In this document: positions 26,300-35,118 of the stretch, one piece after another | Position numbering within the stretch: position 1 is the first letter of the stretch | Layout: the number at the start of each line of letters is the position of its first letter | Source: Epilithonimonas hungarica | Lineage (GTDB): Bacteria; Bacteroidota; Bacteroidia; Flavobacteriales; Weeksellaceae | Length of the DNA stretch: 64,000 bases | Assembly (NCBI RefSeq): GCF_900102265.1 | Contig: NZ_FNBH01000001.1 | Coordinates: 248,001-312,000 of the forward strand | Direction of reading: 5' to 3' | Program-made: the position numbers and the translations under genes | The notes under the pieces: model-generated | The model's input: the letters and a program-made list of their open reading frames with translations, nothing else | Databases searched by the model: none | What the model was told of the DNA's origin: nothing

Positions 26300-27619
26300 A
26301 ATAAAAATTTAAAAAATATTATCTTGGAACTATACCCAACCATTGAAAGATCCGATTTAAAATCAATCAAAACCTTTCAGGAAAGCAAATTGAAAGAGCT
26401 TTTGGTTTATCTTAAATCCAATTCGCCTTTTTATCAAAAATTATTTATTGAAAATAAAATTGATATTAATGAAATCAAAACGCTTGAAGATCTAACAAAA
26501 ATTCCGACGACTTCAAAAAATGATATCCAGGCGAACAATCAGGATTTTTTCTGTGTTCCTCAAACTGAAATTGTGGATTACAGCACAACTTCCGGAACTT
26601 TGGGTGATCCGGTAACTTTCGGATTGTCGGACAAAGATTTGGAAAGATTGGCTTACAACGAAGCGATTTCTTTTGCCTGTGCGGGAATCCAAAAAGGCGA
26701 TGTCGTACAGATGATCACAACCATAGACAAAAGATTTATGGCAGGTTTGGCCTATTTTCTTGGACTCAGAAAAATGGGAGCGAGTGTTGTGAGAATGGGA
26801 CCGGGAATTCCGGAACTGCAATGGGATTCGATTTTCAGATATCAACCAAAATATTTGATCACTGTTCCGTCGTTTCTTCTAAAGATGATTGATTATGCGG
26901 AGAAACATGGCATCGATTATAAAAACTCAAGTGTTTACGGTGTGGTCTGCATTGGAGAAAGTATCAAAAATCAGGATTTTACAGATAATATTCTTTCGAA
27001 AAAAATCAAAAACAGATGGGATATTCAGCTATTTTCGACCTATGCTTCCACGGAAATGAGCACAGCTTTTACGGAATGTGAGTTCCAAATTGGTGGACAT
27101 CATCATCCGGAATTAATTATCACAGAAATTCTTGATGAAAACGAAAACCCTGTAAAAGAAGGGGAAAGTGGAGAGTTGACAATTACCACGTTGGGTGTTG
27201 AGGCAATTCCTTTGTTGAGGTTTAAAACGGGAGATTTGGTAAAAGCGCATTACGAGCCTTGCAAATGTGGAAGGAATACTATGAGGCTGAGTCCTGTAAT
27301 CGGGCGGAAGCAGCAAATGATAAAGTATAAGGGAACAACACTTTATCCGCCGGTGATGAATGATATTCTGAATGATTTTAATAATATTCTGTGTTATCAG
27401 ATCGTTATTAAGTCGGATGAAATCGGATTGGATGAAATTATAATAAAACTAAGTACGGACAATGAAGATGAGAATTTTGTGAACGAGGTTCGAGACCATT
27501 TTCGAGCAAAATTAAGAGTTGGGCCAAAGATTGAAATTGTGGATTTCGATGTGTTGTCTAAAATCGTTTATGATCCAAACAGTAGAAAACCAATTAATTT
27601 TATAGATTTACGAACTTAG
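26294..27619 (+). CDS. PaaK/CapK-type adenylate-forming ligase, pigment cluster
   Basis: Cytoplasmic acyl-activating enzyme of the phenylacetate-CoA ligase family, 441 residues. The AMP-binding phosphate loop is STTSGTLGDPVTF near residue 97; STYASTEMSTAF is the A5-like motif, LRFKTGDLVKAHYEPCKCGR the A7/A8 hinge, and GRKQQMIKYKGTTLYPP the C-terminal swinging region. In flexirubin clusters a ligase of this type is thought to activate the cinnamic-acid starter for loading onto ACP; here that role is inferred from the tyrosine ammonia-lyase nearby. No ATG start exists: options are GTG 26294, inside the repeat arm, or TTG 26324 (MELYPTIERSD), which matches the conserved beginning better. Confidence 0.88.
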   Translation: MVNKNLKNIILELYPTIERSDLKSIKTFQESKLKELLVYLKSNSPFYQKLFIENKIDINEIKTLEDLTKIPTTSKNDIQANNQDFFCVPQTEIVDYSTTSGTLGDPVTFGLSDKDLERLAYNEAISFACAGIQKGDVVQMITTIDKRFMAGLAYFLGLRKMGASVVRMGPGIPELQWDSIFRYQPKYLITVPSFLLKMIDYAEKHGIDYKNSSVYGVVCIGESIKNQDFTDNILSKKIKNRWDIQLFSTYASTEMSTAFTECEFQIGGHHHPELIITEILDENENPVKEGESGELTITTLGVEAIPLLRFKTGDLVKAHYEPCKCGRNTMRLSPVIGRKQQMIKYKGTTLYPPVMNDILNDFNNILCYQIVIKSDEIGLDEIIIKLSTDNEDENFVNEVRDHFRAKLRVGPKIEIVDFDVLSKIVYDPNSRKPINFIDLRT

Positions 27620-27635
27620 AATTATTTAATAACCA

Positions 27636-28256
27636 ATGAAAAAACTATTTTTAATGCTTTTTGTAGGATTTGCAACAATTGCTTATTCACAAAAAATGAA
27701 ACTTATTTCTGGCGATTTTTCTTCTCTTAAAGACCAAACGGAGGTCAATGTACAATTGGTTTTTGATAAAAATGTCATTTTTCAAGCAGAGAACTTTACA
27801 GAAGCCCAATATCTGGATTATAAAAAAAATGACATTTTAAACAATCCGAAAAAAACTAAGGAAGACTGGGAGAAATGGAGTAAGGATTGGAATGATTTCA
27901 AAGAAACGAAGTATATGGAGAAGTTTCTGAAAGGAATCAATCATAAGTCTAAAAACATTGTTTTTAAAAATAATATCCAATCCAAATACACACTTATCGT
28001 AAAAACAATTTGGATCTATGCCGGCTGGTCGGCTGGATTTGTAATGCAGCCAGCGAAACTTACAAGTGAGTTGAAATTGATAGAAACGGACAATCCTTCT
28101 AATGTTTTATTCAGTGTAGATTCGTCTGGAATAGAAGGTGTCGGGATAAGCGAAAACCCAAATTCAGAATATATGATGGAGTATGGGAGAATTTCTGTTG
28201 CCTATGAAAAAACAGGTAGGCTTTTGTGGAAACAGATTGCCAAGCAGATCAAATAA
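27636..28256 (+). CDS. Secreted protein of unknown function, copy 1 of a tandem pair
   Basis: A 206-residue exported protein with signal peptide MKKLFLMLFVGFATIAYSQ. It is clearly paralogous to the next gene: both have KMK(L/V)(I/V)SGxFxxLK after the signal, a central W..W.KDW region, (Y)TLI(V/A)(K/Q)T(I/V)WIY(A/P)GW, a QP(A/S)K strand and (E)TxNPSNVL(F/L). The WIYxGW segment is the most conserved. No enzymatic motif is visible. It begins 17 nt after the ligase gene and belongs to the same unit. Periplasmic or outer-membrane location is expected; a role in pigment handling is only positional. Confidence 0.75.
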   Translation: MKKLFLMLFVGFATIAYSQKMKLISGDFSSLKDQTEVNVQLVFDKNVIFQAENFTEAQYLDYKKNDILNNPKKTKEDWEKWSKDWNDFKETKYMEKFLKGINHKSKNIVFKNNIQSKYTLIVKTIWIYAGWSAGFVMQPAKLTSELKLIETDNPSNVLFSVDSSGIEGVGISENPNSEYMMEYGRISVAYEKTGRLLWKQIAKQIK

Positions 28257-28292
28257 TCAAAATATTTATATATTTACCTAATAAAAAAAACT

Positions 28293-28892
28293 ATGAAAAA
28301 ATTATTATTACTGGGATTGGTGTCTGTGTCAGCTTTTGTAATGGCACAAAAAATGAAAGTTGTATCAGGGAATTTTGATTTTCTGAAAGGACAAAAAGAA
28401 CTGAATCTGCAAATGGATTACAGTCAGATGAAGTTCTATAAAGAAAATATGGACGAATCGGCTTATATTGCTAAAAAGGAAAAGGACATTCAGAAAGCTA
28501 ACAAGAGTCCGGAGGAATTTACACGGTGGAAAAAAGATTGGGAATATTCTAAGGATACTCAGTTTGTAGATAAATTCCTTTCCTCTATGAATAAAAATAC
28601 GGATATCAAAACATCTGTAAATAATAAAAATGCTAAATATACGCTTATTGCACAAACGGTTTGGATCTATCCAGGTTGGTTTGGCGGAGTTATGAATCAG
28701 CCTTCTAAAGTAAGTATGAATCTAAAATTTGTGGAAACGGCAAATCCTTCTAATGTTCTTCTAGAGATTGACAGCAAAAATGCGCCAGGAGATAATTTTG
28801 TGGGACTTCCTAATAATAATGACAGGATATCGGAAAGTTATGCAAAGACAGCTAAAACTTTAGCTAATATGATCGATAAAAAAATTAAGTAA
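28293..28892 (+). CDS. Secreted protein of unknown function, copy 2 of a tandem pair
   Basis: A 199-residue paralogue of the preceding gene, with signal peptide MKKLLLLGLVSVSAFVMAQ and the shared blocks KMKVVSGNFDFLKGQKELN, RWKKDWEYSKDTQFVDKFL and TLIAQTVWIYPGWFGGVMN. Conservation is spread along the whole length, so this is an old or functionally constrained duplication. It ends at a strong terminator that closes the first plus-strand unit of the pigment cluster. Function unknown. Confidence 0.75.
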   Translation: MKKLLLLGLVSVSAFVMAQKMKVVSGNFDFLKGQKELNLQMDYSQMKFYKENMDESAYIAKKEKDIQKANKSPEEFTRWKKDWEYSKDTQFVDKFLSSMNKNTDIKTSVNNKNAKYTLIAQTVWIYPGWFGGVMNQPSKVSMNLKFVETANPSNVLLEIDSKNAPGDNFVGLPNNNDRISESYAKTAKTLANMIDKKIK

Positions 28893-28896
28893 AACC

Positions 28897-28922
28897 AAAG
28901 ACCGCAAAAGCGGTCTTTTTTA
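28897..28922 (+). terminator. Terminator closing the ligase unit
   Basis: AAAGACCGC, loop AAAA, GCGGTCTTT, then T residues. The last bases coincide with the stop codon of the converging flavoprotein gene, so it may serve both strands. Confidence 0.88.
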
Positions 28923-30167
28923 TTGCTGTTCCAGTTTTTCCACTTTAATATAATTTGCAAGATTGATAACTGCAGAATCGTGTAATCTCACAAACGGATT
29001 TTTCTTATTCCAAACATAACCTGCGAGAACTGCGCAGATCTTTCTTTTCACATCAGGGTTTTCCGGCTGATGGAAAAATAATTCCTGAAGATTTCCTGTG
29101 TACCATTCTTTCACATAAGTTGTGAAGACATTCACACCATATAAAATGTAATCGGAATATTCTTTCTGCCAATCGATGGTTTCTCCGTTCAGTTGTCTTA
29201 AAGCTAATTTCGCTGCCAGCATTCCGGATTCTGTGGCAAAAGCCATTCCCGATGAGAAAACCGGGTCAAGGAATTCCGAAGCATTCCCTGTCAAAGCAAA
29301 TCCGTCTCCGAACAAACTTTTTACAGAACAGGAATAATCTTTCAAATGTTTTGGTTCAAAAAGAAATTCAACATCGCCAAAACGTTTTACATAATAATCA
29401 GAAAGAGAAATGGCTTTTCTTAAAGCGTCAGCAGTATCACCATTTTCAGAAAGTTTGTCGATATATTCAGTTGGTCCTACAATTCCCAAGCTTGTATTTC
29501 CGTTTGAAAAAGGAATGACCCAAAGCCAAACTTCGGTTTCTATAATATCAAATGAGATTAAAGTTCCTTCCACACCTTCTTCGCGATTAATATCTTTAAC
29601 GTGAGAAAAAATCGCAGAATGCGGAGAAAGCTTTGAAGGTTTTTCTAAATCTAAAAGTCTCGGTAAAACTCGTCCGTAACCACTGGAATCGATAACAAAT
29701 TTGGCGTGGATCTCTTTCGTCTCACCTTCTTTGTTTTTTACAGTTGTGACAGAATCAGTTCCATTGAATTCGATTCCGATAACTTCGGTTTCAAATTCCA
29801 GGTCGATTCCTTTATTTATAACTTCCTGAGCCAAAGTGTTGTCAAAATCTGCTCTCGGAACTTGCCAGGTCCAATCCCAGCCTTCCCCGAACTTGTTGCT
29901 GAAATCGAATATACAAACTTCATCACCCCGCATAAAGCGAGCGCCTAGCTTCTTTTCGAACCCCATTTTATCAAGCGCAGGAAAAAGCCCGGCTTCATCA
30001 AAATGGTCCATTACTCTTGGAATAAGGCTTTCGCCAACGACAATTCTTGGGAATTTTGTTTTTTCAACAACTTTTACATTGATGTTATTATTTTTTAGGA
30101 AAGCAGAGGAGACACAACCCGAAGGTCCGGCGCCAATGACTAGAACATCAACAAATTCTTTACTCAT
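28920..30167 (-). CDS. Flavin-dependent monooxygenase/halogenase-like protein
   Basis: FAD-dependent oxidoreductase of 415 residues from the ATG at 30167 (MSKEFVDVLVIG). The GAGPSG dinucleotide loop is at residues 12-17. VGESLIPRVMDH and the WDWTWQVPRADFDN and VWLWVIPFSNG segments are features of the tryptophan-halogenase-like/geranylgeranyl-reductase-like group. Flexirubins are often hydroxylated, methylated or chlorinated on the aromatic ring, so a ring-modifying role is plausible, but the substrate cannot be read from sequence. The gene is divergent from the ammonia-lyase. A longer frame up to 30266 lacks family sequence and was not used. Confidence 0.85.
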   Translation of the reverse strand: MSKEFVDVLVIGAGPSGCVSSAFLKNNNINVKVVEKTKFPRIVVGESLIPRVMDHFDEAGLFPALDKMGFEKKLGARFMRGDEVCIFDFSNKFGEGWDWTWQVPRADFDNTLAQEVINKGIDLEFETEVIGIEFNGTDSVTTVKNKEGETKEIHAKFVIDSSGYGRVLPRLLDLEKPSKLSPHSAIFSHVKDINREEGVEGTLISFDIIETEVWLWVIPFSNGNTSLGIVGPTEYIDKLSENGDTADALRKAISLSDYYVKRFGDVEFLFEPKHLKDYSCSVKSLFGDGFALTGNASEFLDPVFSSGMAFATESGMLAAKLALRQLNGETIDWQKEYSDYILYGVNVFTTYVKEWYTGNLQELFFHQPENPDVKRKICAVLAGYVWNKKNPFVRLHDSAVINLANYIKVEKLEQQ

Positions 30168-30194
30168 TTGTTTAATAAAACTTTTATCTTTGCG

Positions 30195-30202
30195 CAAAAT
30201 TA
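30195..30202 (-). promoter_or_regulatory. -7 box for the flavin monooxygenase gene
   Basis: TAATTTTG on the minus strand, a TAnnTTTG match, 27 nt before the ATG at 30167. The 85-bp divergent region also has to hold the promoter of the ammonia-lyase, for which I see no clean box. Confidence 0.5.
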
Positions 30203-30252
30203 ATGACAAATATTCAATTATATAAGAAATTTGTATTTTATTACTATAATTA

Positions 30253-31773
30253 ATGAAAATTAACAACCACTTAAATATTCAAGACTTCCAAAAGATAATA
30301 ATCGAGAACCAAAAAATAGAACTTGATGAGGAACTCCTACAGAGAGTTGATAAAAGTTTCCAGTTCCTGAAAGAGTTTTCAAAAAATAAGGTGATCTATG
30401 GTGTGAACACCGGTTTCGGCCCCATGGCACAATTCAAGATCAATGATAATGACACGCATCAGCTTCAATATAATTTAATAAGAAGTCACTCTTCCGGCAT
30501 CGGGAATCCTTTGCCTGCAACGGAAGTTAAAGCTTGTATGTTAGCAAGGTTGAACACGTTGTCTCTTGGGAATTCGGGTGTCCACAATTCTGTTGTTAAT
30601 TTAATTAGAGAATTAATTAACAGGGATATTACACCATTGATTTTCGAACACGGCGGCGTTGGAGCGAGTGGTGATCTGGTTCAATTGGCACACTTAGCTT
30701 TGGTGCTTATTGGAGAAGGAGAAGTTTTCTATAAAGGCGAAAGAACATCAACGAAAAAAGTTTTCGAAATCGAAGGACTTGAACCAATCCATGTAGAGAT
30801 CCGGGAAGGTTTGGCCCTGATGAACGGAACATCTGTGATGTCAGGAATTGGGATTGTAAATGCCTACAAAGCCAGACAATTAACCGAAATTTCGCTTGAA
30901 CTTTCTTGCGCAATTAATGAAATTGTCCAGGCTTATGATGATCATTTGTCAGAAGTTCTCAATGGAACAAAACTTCACGCAGGTCAGCAGAAGATTGCTG
31001 CAAAAATGAGAGATCATTTATCCGACAGCAAACTTGTAAGAAAAAGGGCAGATCATTTATATACTCATTTTGAAGAACAGGATAAAGTCTTCAAAGAAAA
31101 AGTTCAGGAGTATTATTCGATCAGATGTGTTCCACAGATTTTAGGACCTGTTTTGGATACGCTGGAATATACAGAAAAAGTGTTGGAAAATGAAATCAAT
31201 TCAGCGAATGACAATCCAATCATCAATGTCGAAGACCAGCACGTTTATCACGGGGGGAACTTCCACGGCGATTATATTTCTCTCGAAATGGACAAGCTGA
31301 AAATTGTGGTTACAAAACTGACAATGTTAGCTGAAAGACAGTTGAATTATCTTCTGAATTCTAAAATCAATGAAATACTTCCACCATTTGTGAATCTTGG
31401 GAAATTAGGTTTCAATTTCGGGATGCAGGGCGTTCAGTTCACGGCAACTTCTACAACGGCGGAAAGCCAGATGTTGTCCAACCCAATGTACGTTCATAGT
31501 ATTCCGAATAATAATGACAATCAGGATATTGTAAGTATGGGAACCAATGCTGCTGTGATTTGCAGAAAAGTCATCGAAAATGCTTTCGAAGTTCTATCAA
31601 TTGAATTAATTACAATAGTTCAAGCGATTGAATATCTTGGTTTTCAGGATAAGATTTCGTCATCAACCAAAGAGCTGTATGATGAAGTTAGAAAAATAAT
31701 CCCTGCTTTTTCCGATGATATGGTAATGTATCCGTATTTGGAGAAAGTTAAAACATATTTAAAGACAATCTAA
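30253..31773 (+). CDS. Tyrosine ammonia-lyase (HAL/PAL family)
   Basis: Aromatic amino-acid ammonia-lyase of 506 residues. It should deaminate tyrosine to 4-coumarate, the starter acid of the flexirubin aryl polyene. The self-forming MIO cofactor comes from Ala138-Ser139-Gly140 in GGVGASGDLVQL. Other family signatures are VIYGVNTGFGPMAQF near residue 44, SANDNPIINVED, YHGGNFHGDY and QMLSNPMYVHSI. The substrate-selectivity loop reads YNLIRSHSSGIG, which agrees with the characterised Flavobacterium johnsoniae enzyme as I recall it and not with the LVLSHAAG form of histidine lyases. Tyrosine specificity is therefore likely but inferred. It heads the second plus-strand unit of the cluster, 10 nt before fabG. 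Confidence 0.93.
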   Translation: MKINNHLNIQDFQKIIIENQKIELDEELLQRVDKSFQFLKEFSKNKVIYGVNTGFGPMAQFKINDNDTHQLQYNLIRSHSSGIGNPLPATEVKACMLARLNTLSLGNSGVHNSVVNLIRELINRDITPLIFEHGGVGASGDLVQLAHLALVLIGEGEVFYKGERTSTKKVFEIEGLEPIHVEIREGLALMNGTSVMSGIGIVNAYKARQLTEISLELSCAINEIVQAYDDHLSEVLNGTKLHAGQQKIAAKMRDHLSDSKLVRKRADHLYTHFEEQDKVFKEKVQEYYSIRCVPQILGPVLDTLEYTEKVLENEINSANDNPIINVEDQHVYHGGNFHGDYISLEMDKLKIVVTKLTMLAERQLNYLLNSKINEILPPFVNLGKLGFNFGMQGVQFTATSTTAESQMLSNPMYVHSIPNNNDNQDIVSMGTNAAVICRKVIENAFEVLSIELITIVQAIEYLGFQDKISSSTKELYDEVRKIIPAFSDDMVMYPYLEKVKTYLKTI

Positions 31774-31783
31774 AGATTACCAG

Positions 31784-32515
31784 ATGAAGTGTGCAATTAT
31801 AACAGGCGGTTCAAGAGGAATTGGGAGAGCTATTTGTCTGAAATTGGCAGAAGAAAAAAACTATCATATTTTGATAAATTATACATCCAATCAAGCTGCA
31901 GCGGAGGAAACTTTGGCAAAGGTTCAAGAATTGGGCTCTACGGGCGAAATTCTTAAATTTGATGTAGGAAATGCTGAGGAAACTCAGAAAGTGCTTGGCG
32001 ATTGGCAGGATAAAAATCCAGATTCTGTAGTCGAAGTTATCGTGAATAATGCAGGGATTACCAAAGATGGACTGTTCATGTGGATGAAACACGAGGATTG
32101 GAATAATGTTGTCAATACAAGTCTGAACGGTTTTTTTAACGTGACCAATTTCTTTATTCAGAAATTGTTGCGTAACAAATATGGAAGAATCATCAATATG
32201 GTTTCTGTTTCCGGCGTGAAAGGAACAGCTGGACAAACCAATTATTCTGCGGCAAAAGCAGCAGTGATCGGGGCTACAAAAGCTTTGGCTCAGGAAATTG
32301 CCAAGAGAAATATTACTGTCAATGCTGTTGCTCCAGGATTCATCAAAACCGACATGACTTACGACCTAAATGAAGACGAATTGAAAGCAATGATCCCAGC
32401 AAATCGTTTTGGCGAAGCGGAAGAAGTGGCAGATCTGGTAGCATTTTTAGCATCAAAAAAATCATCTTACATTACAGGTGAAGTGATTAATATTAACGGA
32501 GGAATTTACTCTTAA
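31784..32515 (+). CDS. 3-oxoacyl-ACP reductase (FabG-like), pigment cluster
   Basis: NADPH-dependent short-chain dehydrogenase of 243 residues. The cofactor loop TGGSRGIGRA starts at residue 7, NNAG is at 88-91, the catalytic Ser-Tyr-Lys are in SVSGVKG and NYSAAK (Tyr154, Lys158), and TDMTYDL follows the substrate loop. In this setting it should reduce each 3-oxo intermediate of the aryl polyene, upstream of the dehydratases, rather than serve general fatty-acid synthesis. It follows the ammonia-lyase by 10 nt. Confidence 0.92.
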   Translation: MKCAIITGGSRGIGRAICLKLAEEKNYHILINYTSNQAAAEETLAKVQELGSTGEILKFDVGNAEETQKVLGDWQDKNPDSVVEVIVNNAGITKDGLFMWMKHEDWNNVVNTSLNGFFNVTNFFIQKLLRNKYGRIINMVSVSGVKGTAGQTNYSAAKAAVIGATKALAQEIAKRNITVNAVAPGFIKTDMTYDLNEDELKAMIPANRFGEAEEVADLVAFLASKKSSYITGEVININGGIYS

Positions 32516-32531
32516 GGTTCAGAGTTTTATT

Positions 32532-32559
32532 TTTAAACGTTGAACCCTAAACTTTGAAT
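32532..32559 (+). repeat. 7-bp-period tandem repeat before ketosynthase gene
   Basis: Four 7-mers in register: TTTAAAC, GTTGAAC, CCTAAAC, TTTGAAT. The unit agrees on nTnAA(C/T) and the array ends 6 nt before the ATG at 32566. Confidence 0.6.
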
Positions 32560-32565
32560 TACAGA

Positions 32566-33786
32566 ATGGAAAATAGAGTTGTAATTACCGGAATGGGAAT
32601 TTATTCCTGCATTGGGATTTCTTTGGATGAAGTCAGGGAATCACTCTATGAGGGAAGATCTGGAATCGTTCTGGACCAAGATAGAAAGGAATTTGGTTAC
32701 AGATCTGGTTTAACAGGTCGTGTTCCAAAACCGGAATTGAAAAGTCTTCTCAACAGAAGGCAACGAATAAGCATGGGCGAAGAAAGCGAATACGCTTACT
32801 TGGCAACCATTGATGCATTAAAACAAGCTGGAATAGAGCAAGAGTTCTTAGATAATAATGAGGTAGGGATTCTTTATGGTAATGATAGTGTTTCTCAGGC
32901 AGTTATAGAAGCTACGGATATTGTCAGAGAAAAGAAGGATACACAATTAATGGGTTCTGGTGCGATTTTCAAGTCTATGAATTCCACCGTGACGATGAAT
33001 CTTTCCACGATTTTCAAATTAAGAGGAATCAATTTGACAATTAGCGCTGCTTGTGCAAGTGGTTCACATTCTTTAGGATTAGCTTATTTGTTGATAAAGA
33101 ATGGATTACAGGATATAGTTGTTTGTGGAGGAGCTCAGGAAACCAACAAATTTTCAATGGCAAGCTTTGATGGATTAGGTGTCTTTTCTGTGAGAGAAGA
33201 TGAGCCTACAAAAGCATCAAGGCCATTCGATTCCGGAAGAGACGGGCTTATTCCAAGTGGAGGCGCAGCAACTTTGATTGTTGAAAGTCTGGAGTCTGCA
33301 CAAAAAAGAGGCGCCAATATCATTGCAGAAATTGCTGGTTATGGATTTTCTTCCAACGGAGGACATATTTCCACACCTAATGTTGACGGCCCCGCTTTGG
33401 CAATGGAAAGATCTCTGAGCCAAGCTGGGTTAAGTGCTAAAGATATCGATTATATCAATGCGCATGCAACTTCTACACCTTTGGGAGACGCCAACGAAGC
33501 AAAAGCGATTTACGAAATTTTCGGGAACAAAGTTCCGGTAAGTTCCACAAAATCAATGACCGGACACGAGTGCTGGATGGCTGGTGCAAGCGAAGTCATT
33601 TATTCTATTCTAATGATGCAGAATGATTTCGTAGCTCCGAATATCAATCTTGAGAATCCGGATGACGACGCAAAAAAGATAAATCTCATAACAAAAACAA
33701 AAACTCAAAAAATTGACGTATTTTTGTCGAATTCTTTTGGTTTCGGAGGAACCAATTCAGCACTAATTGTTAAGAAATTTGTTTAA
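32566..33786 (+). CDS. Beta-ketoacyl-ACP synthase (KAS II type)
   Basis: Condensing enzyme of 406 residues from the ATG at 32566 (MENRVVITGMGIYS). The catalytic Cys163 is in ISAACASGSHSLG, with His residues in INAHATSTPLGD and SMTGHECWMAGA, so the Cys-His-His triad is complete. KAS II enzymes add two-carbon units from malonyl-ACP to the growing chain. It lies directly before an ACP gene (8 nt) and after fabG, so it should act in aryl-polyene extension. An in-frame TTG at 32554 lies inside the tandem repeat and is not favoured. Confidence 0.93.
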   Translation: MENRVVITGMGIYSCIGISLDEVRESLYEGRSGIVLDQDRKEFGYRSGLTGRVPKPELKSLLNRRQRISMGEESEYAYLATIDALKQAGIEQEFLDNNEVGILYGNDSVSQAVIEATDIVREKKDTQLMGSGAIFKSMNSTVTMNLSTIFKLRGINLTISAACASGSHSLGLAYLLIKNGLQDIVVCGGAQETNKFSMASFDGLGVFSVREDEPTKASRPFDSGRDGLIPSGGAATLIVESLESAQKRGANIIAEIAGYGFSSNGGHISTPNVDGPALAMERSLSQAGLSAKDIDYINAHATSTPLGDANEAKAIYEIFGNKVPVSSTKSMTGHECWMAGASEVIYSILMMQNDFVAPNINLENPDDDAKKINLITKTKTQKIDVFLSNSFGFGGTNSALIVKKFV

Positions 33787-33794
33787 ATAAAGTT

Positions 33795-34049
33795 ATGGAA
33801 AAAGATAAAATTATTACGATTGTTAATGATTTTCTTGTCAACGAATTTGAGGTGGATAGAGACGATATCGCAAACGACGCCAACCTCAAGGAAACTCTGG
33901 GTCTGGATAGTCTGGACTACATCGATATGGTCGTAATTATCGAGTCCAATTTTGGTGTGAAGTTGGGAGAAGCTGATTTCAAGCAGATTGTGACGTTCGA
34001 TGATTTCTATGATACAATAGAGCAAAAGATTTCTGAAAAAACGGCATAA
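33795..34049 (+). CDS. Acyl carrier protein 1, pigment cluster
   Basis: 84-residue carrier protein. The phosphopantetheine-accepting Ser39 is in LGLDSLDYIDMVV, the strongly conserved ACP motif. The protein is acidic and has the expected four-helix length. It carries the growing aryl-polyene or starter acyl chain as a thioester after modification by a phosphopantetheinyl transferase; none is seen in this window. A second ACP lies in the minus-strand arm (44795-45052). Confidence 0.93.
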   Translation: MEKDKIITIVNDFLVNEFEVDRDDIANDANLKETLGLDSLDYIDMVVIIESNFGVKLGEADFKQIVTFDDFYDTIEQKISEKTA

Positions 34050-34065
34050 CCCGAAGATGTTATTG

Positions 34066-34093
34066 GTCTAGTATCTAAAATCTAACATCTGCG
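34066..34093 (+). repeat. 7-bp-period tandem repeat before acyltransferase gene
   Basis: Four 7-mers in register: GTCTAGT, ATCTAAA, ATCTAAC, ATCTGCG, sharing nTCTnnn. The array ends 2 nt before the ATG at 34096. Confidence 0.6.
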
Positions 34094-34095
34094 CT

Positions 34096-34980
34096 ATGAA
34101 CAAATGGAAAGGCAAATCCAAAGGAACGATATTAGGTTATCAGATTTTTGTCTGGTGTATTAAGAATCTTGGAGTTCGCAGTTCCTATTTTGTTCTTTAT
34201 TTTGTTGCGGCTTACTATTTCATTTTCGAAAAGAAGAGCAACCAATATATTTCCTACTATTTCAAGAAAAGATTAGGTTACAGTTATTGGAGGTCAAAGT
34301 TATCGGTTTTCAAAAGTTACTTCGTTTTCGGTAAGGTTTTGATTGATAAAACGGCGATTTCCGTTGGATTACGCAATCGGTTTACCTATGAATTTGACGG
34401 AATCGAAAATCTCAAAAGCCTCCTGAATGAAAAAAAAGGAGGTGTCCTTATCAGCGCACACATCGGAAATTTCGAAATTGCAGAACACTTTTTTGCCGAC
34501 ATCGATTTTGATGCTCAGATCAATTTAGTTACAACAGACCAGGAAGTTACAGTTATTCGGGAATATATGGATCGTATTGCGGTTAAGAAAAGCAATATCA
34601 AATTCATCTACGTCAAAGACGATATGTCCCACATTTTTGAGATCAATGAAGCTTTGTCCAAAAATGAATTGATCTGTTTCACGGGCGATCGCTATTTCGA
34701 AGGCTCCAAATTCCTTGAAACAGAATTGCTTGGTAAATCTGCGAAATTTCCCGCCGGGCCATTTCTGATTGCTTCCAGGTTGAGCGTTCCTGTGGTCTAT
34801 GTTTACGTGATGAAGGAAAAAAAACTCCATTATCATCTCTATGCAAGAGTTGCTCAGAACATCAAAAACCGCGATTCTAAAGGTTTGCTCAATTCCTACG
34901 TTCAGAATCTTGAATCAATGATAAAAAGATATCCGCTCCAATGGTTCAATTACTTTGACTTTTGGGATGATATTGATTAA
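34096..34980 (+). CDS. LpxL/HtrB-like lysophospholipid acyltransferase
   Basis: 294-residue membrane-associated acyltransferase of the lipid A lauroyl/myristoyl transferase family. It has an N-terminal hydrophobic helix (VRSSYFVLYFVAAYYFIF) and the family's HxxxxD/E motif as LISAHIGNFEIAEH, followed by CFTGDRYFEGS and PAGPFLIASRLSVPVVYV. In aryl-polyene clusters an enzyme of this class is constantly present and is thought to transfer the ACP-bound polyene to an acceptor. Here it is one of several candidates for joining polyene and dialkylresorcinol. It is preceded by a 7-bp-period repeat. Confidence 0.9.
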   Translation: MNKWKGKSKGTILGYQIFVWCIKNLGVRSSYFVLYFVAAYYFIFEKKSNQYISYYFKKRLGYSYWRSKLSVFKSYFVFGKVLIDKTAISVGLRNRFTYEFDGIENLKSLLNEKKGGVLISAHIGNFEIAEHFFADIDFDAQINLVTTDQEVTVIREYMDRIAVKKSNIKFIYVKDDMSHIFEINEALSKNELICFTGDRYFEGSKFLETELLGKSAKFPAGPFLIASRLSVPVVYVYVMKEKKLHYHLYARVAQNIKNRDSKGLLNSYVQNLESMIKRYPLQWFNYFDFWDDID

Positions 34981-35012
34981 TTTTCAATATTTTTATGGCA
35001 GCTTAATCCGTC

Positions 35013-35065
35013 TTCCGCTCCCAATCTTTTTGTTCCGCTTTGCTCCACAAAAAGGATTTCCGCTC
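35013..35065 (+). repeat. Intergenic repeat element with TTCCGCT copies
   Basis: Within the 169-bp gap before the FAD-dependent gene, TTCCGCTC occurs at 35013-35020 and 35058-35065 with a third partial copy (TTCCGCTT) at 35033-35040. AATCTTTTTGT (35023-35033) can pair with ACAAAAAGGATT (35047-35058). The block is richer in G and C than its surroundings and looks like a dispersed intergenic repeat unit. Confidence 0.5.
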
Positions 35066-35118
35066 AAGCCGGGCTGCGAACGATTCAATGGTTAAAGTAT
35101 ACTTTTTTAATATATAGC

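Noticed and set aside
30168-30266. Extended N-terminus of the flavin monooxygenase
   Set aside because: It runs across the divergent promoter region and into the 5' end of the ammonia-lyase gene; the FAD loop sits at the usual distance from the ATG at 30167.
32554-32565. TTG start 12 nt upstream for the ketosynthase gene
   Set aside because: It falls in the heptamer repeat, and the family begins at MENRVVITGMG.
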